From the NCBI GenBank assembly GCA_947452875.1, contig CANGEZ010000086.1:1-7802 (forward strand): 7,802 nt of DNA. The letters are read 5' to 3'. The notes under the pieces were generated by a model. The model worked only from the letters and a program-made list of their open reading frames with translations, was not told where the DNA came from and searched no databases. The position numbers and the translations under genes are program-made. Below, piece after piece: positions 1 to 6,361 of this stretch. This DNA comes from Chitinophagaceae bacterium (GTDB lineage: Bacteria > Bacteroidota > Bacteroidia > Chitinophagales > Chitinophagaceae). How positions within the stretch are numbered: position 1 is the first letter of the stretch; each line of letters opens with the position of its first letter.

Positions 1-689
1 CAATTCCCTCCCATATAAACCAACTTTGACCCATTCTTAAAAACAACTGCATTGGCTACACCCGAACTTGATCCAAAAGGATAATAAGTGATTTCTGAAT
101 TTGCTTTGCAAATAGAACCACTTTCAAAAAACAATGAACCACCTACTGCGGGGTTAGAAGCCGTTACACGGCAAGCACCTCTGTTCAAAAACAAAGTACC
201 CAATACTTTGCCAGTAGCTGTAGCAGACAATAATAAATTGTTGCCTGAAGTAGTTACTATTGAATCTGGAACTCCTATTGTCAAGGTACAACCAGCATTT
301 ATTAATAAATCATCGGTGGCAGTAGCATCACCATTTATGGTTATAGTACCCGTTCCGGTTGAAGGTCTTAACAGCGTAAGACTTGCTCCGTTTCTTAAAA
401 TCAATTGTCCAAAATTTGTACTACCACAAGTTGCAGCTACCGCACCTGTTGTTGCAGTCGCACCACCCACATTAGTTCCATCTATTATTAGTATATCCGT
501 TGGGTCTACAACTGTTCTGTTTGTACCAGAACCATTTAATGCAGTATTCCATTTCGGACTAGAAGATGAGGTAGATGTAAAACTCACTGTGCTTGTTGCA
601 CCAGTGCCGCCAATCCAATAATAAGTTGTTTGTGCTTTACACAAGATACTCATCATTGCAACTAAGCAAATAAGTAATGATTTTTTCAT
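1..689 (-). CDS. Secreted beta-rich surface protein, N-terminal 229 residues (partial, runs off left edge)
   Basis: The minus strand is open from an ATG at 689-687 to the window edge, giving 229 complete codons with no stop. Residues 1-19 are a clear signal peptide: MKK, a hydrophobic core (LLICLVAMMSIL), then CKA before Q20, the usual signal peptidase I site in Bacteroidota. The mature part opens with TTYYWIGGTG, a motif seen at the N-terminus of many large Bacteroidota surface proteins. The rest is rich in Thr, Ser, Gly, Ala, Val and Ile, with alternating short strands such as GASLTLL, GTGTITING and GCTLTIG, suggesting a parallel beta-helix or adhesin-like fold. A C-terminal type IX secretion sorting domain would be expected beyond the edge, but this is inference. 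It lies 62 bases downstream of kdgF on the same strand, so it may be the tail of the lyase operon or an independent unit. Function unknown; a carbohydrate-binding or adhesive role is only a guess. Confidence 0.7.
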   Translation of the reverse strand, partial: MKKSLLICLVAMMSILCKAQTTYYWIGGTGATSTVSFTSTSSSSPKWNTALNGSGTNRTVVDPTDILIIDGTNVGGATATTGAVAATCGSTNFGQLILRNGASLTLLRPSTGTGTITINGDATATDDLLINAGCTLTIGVPDSIVTTSGNNLLLSATATGKVLGTLFLNRGACRVTASNPAVGGSLFFESGSICKANSEITYYPFGSSSGVANAVVFKNGSKLVYMGGN

Positions 690-751
690 TGATATTAATT
701 TTGACTGATGACCTAAAAATTCTAAACTAGATAAATCTTATAATCCAATTT

Positions 752-1111
752 TTATAAAACGAAATCTTCACGCATTGGATTGAACATGTCTACCAAAACA
801 CCTTTTTCAAGACAAACGACTCCATGTATTAAATTGGAATGTACGTAAAATACATCGCCTGCATTAAGTATTTTTTTCACTCCGTCTATTTCAACTTGAA
901 ATTGACCACTTTCAATTAAAGACATCTGAATATGAGGATGTTGGTGTAATGCTCCGATACCACCGGTTTCAAAAGCGACACGAACCATCATCATGTTTTT
1001 ATCGTAACATAAAATTTTTCTAGAAACGCCTTCTGCCATTTGTTGCCATTCGATTGCCGAACTGTCTGTAAAGGGCAATGTTGTAATTTCCATTGTTTCC
1101 GTTGTTGACAT
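752..1111 (-). CDS. kdgF: KdgF-type cupin, unsaturated uronate ring-opening enzyme
   Basis: This 119-residue single-domain cupin belongs with KdgF, which speeds conversion of the cyclic 4,5-unsaturated monouronate released by pectate or alginate lyases into the linear 5-keto-4-deoxyuronate, in the cytoplasm. The first cupin motif is GALHQHPHIQ, with candidate metal ligands H56, H58 and Q62; the second holds H96 in HSNLIHG. The C-terminal VDMFNPMREDF (D108, F110, R114) matches the conserved KdgF tail that carries catalytic Asp and Arg. No signal peptide is present, which fits a cytoplasmic enzyme. The start at Met1 is used because it sits 19 bases after the lyase stop codon; Met7 is a possible alternative. 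Tight spacing indicates co-transcription with the lyase, directly supplying its substrate. A generic cupin of other function is possible, but context and tail motif make KdgF the best call. Confidence 0.88.
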   Translation of the reverse strand: MSTTETMEITTLPFTDSSAIEWQQMAEGVSRKILCYDKNMMMVRVAFETGGIGALHQHPHIQMSLIESGQFQVEIDGVKKILNAGDVFYVHSNLIHGVVCLEKGVLVDMFNPMREDFVL

Positions 1112-1130
1112 AAATTGTAGTTTTTATTTG

Positions 1131-3323
1131 TTATTGTAGTTTTGCGTTATTGAATGATACATAATAAGGGCCTGTCCATTTCATCTCCATGCCATTCAGA
1201 TTTATGACATGTTGGTGATCAAGATTATTATCATCATTTGATTGTATAATTAAAATATCTCCTTCTTTAGTTTTTATTTTCAATGCCGTAATTGAAGCAT
1301 TGTCTTCCATTTTTTCAATGGCTGTTACAGATGATTTTGAATTGACCGCAATTTCTGTAATGGGATTAAAGTTACCATGAGGCTCTATTACATTTATAAA
1401 AGTTTGGTTTTTATTTTTGGCTCTCAAAATGTAGGATGGATCTCTTCTTAAATTAAAGTTAGAATCATTAGCGCCAGTTCTGGTAAAATAAATCTGAGTT
1501 GAATCTGAAGACAAAGATGAGATTGTATAAAAGGCTTTGTGATTTAAAAAAGTAAATTGTGTAAAAGGTGCTACTTTTTCGGAAGCAGCTTCTACCCATA
1601 AATGCTGGTAACCGTTACTGTTACCTAAAGATGTCAAACTAGAATTGTAGTGATATTTAAAATTGGTACTCATCACCGTGCCTAAAAAATTAAATGGCAA
1701 ATCATATTGATGAATTGAATCAGATTGTGTTTTAAAAATATCAGCAACAATTGTCTTCTCAGTTCCAGGAATGGTAATCATGTATACCGTTCTAAATAAT
1801 TTCACATTGCTATATGCTTTATCATCCATTGCTGCCATTACCTTCAGATTTTTTCCGTTAATGTCACTATACATTTTATTAGCATGATTCAATTCACTAA
1901 TTTTCTCTACTCCATTGTAATGACTTTTTTCATCTACAGTTATCGTATTGTGAGCAATTGTCTGTTGTGCGTAACTGTTAGTTTCCGGCAAATACCTTCC
2001 GCCCCATTTTTGTTCAATATTGATATAGCGAACAGCACCATAGTCTTGAAGTATTTCATTGCCTTTATCATAATACTGAATGTTCAATTTATCATAATGG
2101 CCATGAGACAATCCATGAGAACTGTATTTGTAAATCAATGTAGATAAGTTGTCTGATTTACCTGCACGCAATATTGCTACTCCTCCTTTTTTTCCATCAG
2201 CACCATCTGTATATTCTGCTGATGCGTAAGGGTAAAACATTTCCTTTGTTTTCACTTTATTTAATGCGGCACTGATATCAGCACCACCTTTACAAAGCAC
2301 TACTCTATTTTGTGCTTTACAAACCGGTAAATAACTAGAATCAGCACCATAAGCCTGCCATGCAAAATCTACTGCATTTACCACTTCATTCGATTGGTAT
2401 GTTTTATCTTTTAGTGCATCGTTAAAACTAAAAAACTCACCATTAGTATTTGTTAGTTGTAAAGCCACATCAAGTGCTTTTTTCAAAATGCGTTTGCGAT
2501 ATTCAAAAATTTTCAATTCAGGTTTTACATGATTGATAGCGTTAGCAAAAAGATAAAAAGGCAATAACGCATATCTTGTGTAATAAGGCCCTTCGTTATA
2601 ATAACCATCCGGAGAAAACAATCCATCAAGGTTTGCTATGTAACCTGATTTACCGTCCTTCTCTGTTCCATACAATGCCATTTGCAAATAGTTATCGTTG
2701 TCGCATGCGATACCAACAATTCCTACACCGGCAGTCGCCCAAACAGCATGGTTGTGAATTAAATTAAACCATTGTTTTTGATCAACCACAAAATAATTTA
2801 CTATGGGAGCAAATGTTTTTTCTGCAATTGTTTTTTTATCTTCTTTATTGATCTGATCATTCACAAGATCATAAGCCAATCCTGCATATACCAACCAGTT
2901 GGCGTCATTTAAAGCCTGCCAAAATAATCTACCTGGTGAAGCACTAGTTGCTTGAGGATGATTTTTAAGTGTAGGATTAAGCTTTGCATATTTTAATAAA
3001 ATATTTTTTACAAGGTCAGCATATTTTACATTGCCCGTTAATTGATACATCAATCCCGCATTAAACATCAAGGTATATAAAAATTTATGCTGATCATGCG
3101 TATAACCTCCTGCGGGATCTTTTGGGTAAGGAACATCTACATCAACATTCAAATGAGGATCTACTTCATTTTTTATATTTTCAAAAGAAGTATTCAATAA
3201 TTCATTTGATTTAAGTTGGCGAGAAACTTCAGCAAATTCTTTTTTGGTAGCAAAGGAAATGGGATGTTGCTGACCGTAAACACAATCAGCAATAAGAAAA
3301 AATATGAGTATTATTTTTTTCAT
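1131..3323 (-). CDS. PL17 family alginate / oligoalginate lyase (heparinase II/III superfamily)
   Basis: Exported polysaccharide lyase of 730 residues that should cleave alginate oligomers by beta-elimination, releasing 4,5-unsaturated monouronate. An in-frame ATG 42 bases upstream (3365) exists, but the start at 3323 is preferred because it begins a textbook signal peptide (MKKIILIFFLIADCVYG, then QQ). An Asp before Cys14 argues against a lipoprotein. The N-terminal alpha-helical alginate-lyase domain carries NHAVW (N191, H192) and EGPYYTRYALLPF (Y248). The C-terminal heparinase-like beta domain carries SHGLSHGHYDKLNI (H407, H409), LQDYG (D427), GGRYLPE (Y444) and QTIAHNT (H458). From memory of the PL17 enzyme Alg17c of Saccharophagus degradans, these align with its Asn201, His202, Tyr258, His413 and Tyr450 and with its zinc ligands His415, Asp433 and His464, with constant offsets in each domain. 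The catalytic set is therefore complete. It heads the operon with kdgF. The polymer is inferred to be alginate; another uronate polymer cannot be excluded. Confidence 0.9.
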   Translation of the reverse strand: MKKIILIFFLIADCVYGQQHPISFATKKEFAEVSRQLKSNELLNTSFENIKNEVDPHLNVDVDVPYPKDPAGGYTHDQHKFLYTLMFNAGLMYQLTGNVKYADLVKNILLKYAKLNPTLKNHPQATSASPGRLFWQALNDANWLVYAGLAYDLVNDQINKEDKKTIAEKTFAPIVNYFVVDQKQWFNLIHNHAVWATAGVGIVGIACDNDNYLQMALYGTEKDGKSGYIANLDGLFSPDGYYNEGPYYTRYALLPFYLFANAINHVKPELKIFEYRKRILKKALDVALQLTNTNGEFFSFNDALKDKTYQSNEVVNAVDFAWQAYGADSSYLPVCKAQNRVVLCKGGADISAALNKVKTKEMFYPYASAEYTDGADGKKGGVAILRAGKSDNLSTLIYKYSSHGLSHGHYDKLNIQYYDKGNEILQDYGAVRYINIEQKWGGRYLPETNSYAQQTIAHNTITVDEKSHYNGVEKISELNHANKMYSDINGKNLKVMAAMDDKAYSNVKLFRTVYMITIPGTEKTIVADIFKTQSDSIHQYDLPFNFLGTVMSTNFKYHYNSSLTSLGNSNGYQHLWVEAASEKVAPFTQFTFLNHKAFYTISSLSSDSTQIYFTRTGANDSNFNLRRDPSYILRAKNKNQTFINVIEPHGNFNPITEIAVNSKSSVTAIEKMEDNASITALKIKTKEGDILIIQSNDDNNLDHQHVINLNGMEMKWTGPYYVSFNNAKLQ

Positions 3324-3389
3324 CAACCCGCAATAGACTTTTAATAAAGATAAAATGTTTAACAACCGGTAATCCTTTCACTAGAAAAA

Positions 3390-3421
3390 TGTCGGTGCTG
3401 ATTAAACAATTAATTCCGACA
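3390..3421. promoter_or_regulatory. Nested inverted repeat, candidate operator
   Basis: The outer arms TGTCGG (3390-3395) and CCGACA (3416-3421) are exact reverse complements. Inside them ATTAA (3401-3405) and TTAAT (3410-3414) form a second pair around a four-base centre ACAA. It lies about 70-100 bases upstream of the lyase start. The asymmetric interior makes a single dimer site less certain. It could instead form a hairpin in a 5' leader of the lyase transcript. Confidence 0.25.
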
Positions 3422-3441
3422 ACGATGTAATATTATTGGCA

Positions 3442-3462
3442 TTAAACTACAATTTAGTTTAA
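3442..3462. promoter_or_regulatory. 21-bp near-palindrome, candidate LacI-family operator
   Basis: Arms TTAAACTA (3442-3449) and TAGTTTAA (3455-3462) are exact 8-base reverse complements around the five-base centre CAATT. In that centre the A/T pair also matches, giving nine of ten symmetric positions. The size and its place roughly midway in the divergent spacer suit a LacI-family dimer. The lack of GC-rich stem or trailing T run argues against a terminator. LacI-family operators often have a central CG, which is absent here, so binding by this regulator is inferred only. Confidence 0.35.
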
Positions 3463-3531
3463 GAACCACTTAATTTTTATTCAATATTTTATGTTCAATT
3501 TTAGAATTCCTCAAGCGTTCAGTACTGTTAA

Positions 3532-3543
3532 GTAAATATTTAC
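3532..3543. promoter_or_regulatory. Perfect 12-bp palindrome GTAAATATTTAC, candidate operator
   Basis: GTAAATATTTAC equals its own reverse complement. Two bases outside each end, GTT (3527-3529) and AAC (3546-3548) also match, extending the dyad symmetry to 22 bases with two mismatched pairs per turn. It sits about 90 bases before the regulator start, suitable for autoregulation. AT-rich palindromes of this length can occur by chance in such DNA. Confidence 0.3.
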
Positions 3544-3629
3544 GAAACTATACTCATGATAACGATGCCGGAAAGGGTGCCGGTAATTTCTAAAACATTA
3601 TCAAAAACATATACTAATTTTAGCACCCA

Positions 3630-4643
3630 ATGGAAAGGCAAACTACAATAAAAGATATCGCATTAGCACTTAGATTATCGACATCTACAGTCAGCAGGGC
3701 TTTACGTGATGCTCCTGATGTAGGTGAAGAGACTAGAAAAGCAGTTAAAGCACTTGCTGAAGAATTAGATTATCAGCCTAATAAACTTGCATTAAGTTTA
3801 TTAAAAAAACAGACCAATACTATCGGACTGATTATACCTAATCTTGATTACGTATTAGCTACAATGGTAAAAGGAATTGATGAGGTTGCCCTTGAAGCCG
3901 GTTATACGGTTATGGTTTGTCAAAGTGATGAAAGCTTTGGAAGAGAAATTGTAAATACAAAAAGACTGCTCGATAGTTTAGTAGATGGATTCATCATTTC
4001 TGTGTCTAGTGAAACCATGATTTTTGAGCACATCAAAAAAATTCAACAGAAGAAAAAGCCATTGGTACTTTTCGATAGAACCATAAATTCAATCGCAGCA
4101 CCAAGAGTACGACTTGACAATGTTGAAGGTGGAAGAATAGCGACACAACATCTTATTGATCAAGGCTACAAAAGAATTGCACTTCTTGCAGGTCCTGAAA
4201 ATCTAAATATCAGCAATGAAAGAATGGAAGGATATCTCCAAACTTTAAAACAAAATAAAATTAAAGTTGACAAGAACCTGATTATACATTGCGACTTCAA
4301 TCAGGAATATGGAAAAATGGCAACGAAAGAATTGCTCACCATGAAAAACAGACCAGACGCAATTTTCGCTATAAGCGATAGACTGGCTATCGGAGCATTA
4401 TTAGCAATCAAAGAAACGGGATTAAAAATTCCAAAAGATATTGGTCTTGTTGGCTTCAACAATGATCCCATGACAAAATTGATGACTCCTACCATCAGCA
4501 GTGTGGAAATGTTTGCATTCGAAATGGGCAAAGCCACTGCGAAAATATTTCTTGAAATGATTCACAGTGAAACAGACATGTCTGATAAAGAAATCATCTT
4601 CAAACCCAAATTATTTGTGAGAGAATCATCAAGTAGGATTTAA
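3630..4643 (+). CDS. LacI-family transcriptional regulator of the uronate locus
   Basis: This 337-residue protein has full LacI-family architecture. The N-terminal helix-turn-helix is TIKDIALALRLSTSTVSRAL (about residues 6-25), followed by the hinge region DYQPNKLALSLLKK (47-60), whose Leu57 is placed to insert in the operator minor groove. The periplasmic-binding-protein-like effector domain begins at TNTIGLIIPN (62-71) and contains FDR (148-150), DN (163-164), AISDRLAIGAL (247-257) and GLVGFNNDP (272-280), all typical of the fold. It is probably a cytoplasmic repressor responding to a pathway sugar acid such as KDG or a keto-deoxyuronate (inference). It is the first gene of a tail-to-head set with kduI and kduD and is divergent from the lyase operon, so it is well placed to control both arms and itself through the shared spacer. 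Gene-specific symbol not assignable. Confidence 0.93.
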   Translation: MERQTTIKDIALALRLSTSTVSRALRDAPDVGEETRKAVKALAEELDYQPNKLALSLLKKQTNTIGLIIPNLDYVLATMVKGIDEVALEAGYTVMVCQSDESFGREIVNTKRLLDSLVDGFIISVSSETMIFEHIKKIQQKKKPLVLFDRTINSIAAPRVRLDNVEGGRIATQHLIDQGYKRIALLAGPENLNISNERMEGYLQTLKQNKIKVDKNLIIHCDFNQEYGKMATKELLTMKNRPDAIFAISDRLAIGALLAIKETGLKIPKDIGLVGFNNDPMTKLMTPTISSVEMFAFEMGKATAKIFLEMIHSETDMSDKEIIFKPKLFVRESSSRI

Positions 4644-4692
4644 TAAAATTCAAAAGTAAAAATTCAAAATTTAAAAGTAAAAAAAACAAAAA
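4644..4692 (+). repeat. A-rich leader with degenerate direct repeats between regulator and kduI
   Basis: The 49-base gap is almost all A and T, with only two G residues. It repeats AAAATTCAAAA (4645-4655 and 4659-4669) and AAAAGTAAA (4652-4660 and 4673-4681). There is no Shine-Dalgarno sequence; the final dozen bases before the kduI ATG are nearly all A, which in Bacteroidota favours translation initiation. No terminator is seen, so read-through from the regulator into kduI is expected. The phrase-like structure resembles low-complexity intergenic repeats common in this phylum (recollection, not tested). Confidence 0.45.
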
Positions 4693-5511
4693 ATGAAAAT
4701 CATTCATGCAGTTCATCCACAGGACTTCGTTAAGTACAACACAGAACAAATTAGAGAAAGATTCCTTCTTGAAAAATTAGTTCATCATGGTCAAATCAAT
4801 TGTGCCTATACTCATTATGATAGAATGATTGTTGGTGCTGCAAAACCAACATCTGGTTCGTTAACTTTAGGAACTTATGATCAATTAAAAAGCAACTACT
4901 TTTTAGAAAGAAGAGAAATGGGCATCATCAATATTGGCGGAGCCGGGCAGGTAACCGTTGACGGTACTGCATATTCTTTAGAGAAATTAGACTGCTTATA
5001 TATTGGTAAAGGCAAACAAGACGTTCAGTTCTCAGGTGCTGAAGCAAAATTCATTTTCTTCTCTTGTCCTGCTCATGCAGAATATCCTGTTCAATTGATG
5101 AAATCAACAGATGCTACTCCAGCTGAAATGGGTTCTGCAGAAACTGCTAATCACAGAACAATCAACAAATATGTACATCCTGATGGATTGAAAAGTTGTC
5201 AGTTAATGCTTGGCGTTACCAACTTCAAAGCAGGAAGCATTTGGAACACCATGCCATCACATCTTCACGACAGAAGAATGGAAGCTTATTTCTATTTTGA
5301 CCTTCCTGAAAATCAACGCATCATTCATTTTATGGGCGAGCCTCATGAAACTAGACATATGTTCTTAAACAATGAAGAAGCGATTGTATCTCCTTCATGG
5401 AGTATTCATAGTGGAGTTGCGACATCGGCTTATTCTTTCATTTGGGCAATGGCGGGTGAAAACGCTTCCTTTGCTGATATGGATGCTGTAAACATTATGA
5501 ACTTAAAATAA
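4693..5511 (+). CDS. kduI: 5-dehydro-4-deoxy-D-glucuronate isomerase (5-keto-4-deoxyuronate isomerase)
   Basis: KduI isomerises 5-keto-4-deoxyuronate to 2,5-diketo-3-deoxygluconate, moving the carbonyl from C1 to C2, in the cytoplasm. The protein is 272 residues, close to the 278 of E. coli KduI. The metal site is plain: H190, H192 and E197 in MPSHLHDRRMEAYFYF and H239 in SPSWSIHSG, each exactly six below the E. coli ligands His196, His198, Glu203 and His245. Other family signatures are an N-terminal R-(E)-RFLLEKL segment, GIINIGGAGQVTVDG, LDCLYIGKG and PHETRHMFL. It follows the LacI gene by 49 bases and precedes kduD by 10, so the two enzymes are surely co-expressed and act in succession. 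It takes over the product of KdgF encoded on the opposite arm. No oddity was seen; the call is firm. Confidence 0.96.
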   Translation: MKIIHAVHPQDFVKYNTEQIRERFLLEKLVHHGQINCAYTHYDRMIVGAAKPTSGSLTLGTYDQLKSNYFLERREMGIINIGGAGQVTVDGTAYSLEKLDCLYIGKGKQDVQFSGAEAKFIFFSCPAHAEYPVQLMKSTDATPAEMGSAETANHRTINKYVHPDGLKSCQLMLGVTNFKAGSIWNTMPSHLHDRRMEAYFYFDLPENQRIIHFMGEPHETRHMFLNNEEAIVSPSWSIHSGVATSAYSFIWAMAGENASFADMDAVNIMNLK

Positions 5512-5521
5512 TTTTATTACC

Positions 5522-6283
5522 ATGATTAATTTCAGAGTTGATAACAAACTGGCGATTGTAACAGGATGTAACAAAGGTATCGGTTTGGAAATCGCTATTG
5601 CATTAGCAGAAAACGGAGCCGACATTATTGGCGTGAGCAGCAAGATGAAAGAAACAGGTCAAGACATTGCTAACGCCGTTACAGCATTAGGCAGAAAATT
5701 TTATGCTTATAACGCTGATTTTACCAGCAGAGAATCTTTGTATACATTTCTTACTGATGTGCAAAATGACCATCCTAAAATTGATATCTTAATCAACAAC
5801 GCAGGTCATATTTTACGCAATCCTGTTGCCGAACATTCTGATGAATTTTGGGACACCATCATTGACATTAATTTGAATGCTCAATTTATCATCACCAGAG
5901 AAATAGGCAAACAAATGATTAAGAACGGTTATGGTAAAATTGTTTTCACTGCTTCTTTGTTAAGCTTTCAGGGCGGTATAAACGTTCCGGGATATGCGGC
6001 AAGTAAAGGCGCAATCGCTTCATTGATAAAAGCCTTTGCAAACGAGTGGGCTAAATTTGACATCACTGTAAACGGAATTGCACCCGGCTATATTTCAACA
6101 GACAATACCGCATTACTTAGAGCTGATAAAGATAGAAATGCTTCTATTTTAGCAAGAATTCCTGCTGGCAGATGGGGCGACCCAAAAGATATGGCAGGTG
6201 GTTTTGTATTCCTTTCTTCTCCTGCTTCTGATTATGTGAATGGAACGATTTTGACGATTGATGGAGGTTGGATGGGACGGTAG
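5522..6283 (+). CDS. kduD: 2-dehydro-3-deoxy-D-gluconate 5-dehydrogenase (SDR family)
   Basis: KduD reduces 2,5-diketo-3-deoxygluconate to 2-keto-3-deoxygluconate (KDG) with NAD(P)H. The 253 residues equal the usual family length. Classical short-chain dehydrogenase features are present in order: nucleotide-binding TGCNKGIG (14-21), NNAG (92-95), the active-site N117, S145, Y158 and K162 (YAASK), and PG at 188-189. The segments SLLSFQGGINVPGYAASKGA and TDNTALLRADKDR...RIPAGRWGDP are KduD-specific and separate it from general SDRs and from the DEH reductases used in many alginate pathways. The start 10 bases after the kduI stop is the only sensible one. It is the last gene of its operon, followed within 24 bases by a strong terminator. 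Confidence 0.95.
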   Translation: MINFRVDNKLAIVTGCNKGIGLEIAIALAENGADIIGVSSKMKETGQDIANAVTALGRKFYAYNADFTSRESLYTFLTDVQNDHPKIDILINNAGHILRNPVAEHSDEFWDTIIDINLNAQFIITREIGKQMIKNGYGKIVFTASLLSFQGGINVPGYAASKGAIASLIKAFANEWAKFDITVNGIAPGYISTDNTALLRADKDRNASILARIPAGRWGDPKDMAGGFVFLSSPASDYVNGTILTIDGGWMGR

Positions 6284-6306
6284 GGATTTTAAGGAAAATA
6301 TTTTTT

Positions 6307-6346
6307 AAACAGCCCACAACGTTAAAATGGTGGGCTGTTTTTTTTT
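6307..6346 (+). terminator. Rho-independent terminator after kduD
   Basis: An 11-bp perfect stem, AAACAGCCCAC (6307-6317) with GTGGGCTGTTT (6330-6340), closes a 12-base loop and runs into a T tract (T at 6338-6346). It lies 24 bases past the kduD stop and should end the LacI-kduI-kduD transcript and insulate the next gene. Confidence 0.92.
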
Positions 6347-6361
6347 CGGAATTTCAAATGC

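Larger units (their letters stand above)
3324..3629. other. Divergent intergenic control region between lyase operon and LacI-kduI-kduD operon
   Basis: These 306 bases separate the two divergently transcribed arms and contain no convincing coding sequence. Because both arms must start here, it should hold both promoters and the operators of the LacI regulator. Three inverted repeats are listed separately (3390-3421, 3442-3462, 3532-3543). Short direct repeats are also present: TGCCGG at 3566-3571 and 3578-3583 (12-base period), CCGGTAAT at 3366-3373 and 3580-3587, and AACGATG at 3421-3427 and 3561-3567. No clear TTTG-N19-TAnnTTTG promoter was found for either arm. TAATTTTA at 3615-3622 is a possible but weak -7-like element only a few bases before the regulator start. 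Confidence 0.7.

Noticed and set aside
88..621. Plus-strand open frame of 177 codons
   Set aside because: It lies antisense to the signal-peptide-bearing surface protein on the minus strand; its Val/Pro/Ala-rich translation is the mirror of the Thr/Gly/Ala-rich real gene.
1884..2147. Plus-strand open frame of 87 codons
   Set aside because: Wholly inside and antisense to the lyase, in a section encoding its conserved catalytic motifs; no recognisable domain.
2576..2767. Plus-strand open frame of 63 codons
   Set aside because: Antisense shadow of the lyase catalytic region around Asn191, His192 and Tyr248.
3311..3323. Lyase as a lipoprotein
   Set aside because: Cys14 is present, but Asp13 occupies the position that needs a small residue in a lipobox; ordinary signal peptidase cleavage before Gln18 fits better.
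3566..3585. TGCCGG / CCGGTA hairpin as a terminator
   Set aside because: The stem is only six pairs with a wobble, and no T run follows; no gene ends upstream on that strand.
4301..4537. Minus-strand open frame of 78 codons
   Set aside because: Antisense shadow within the LacI-family regulator's effector domain.
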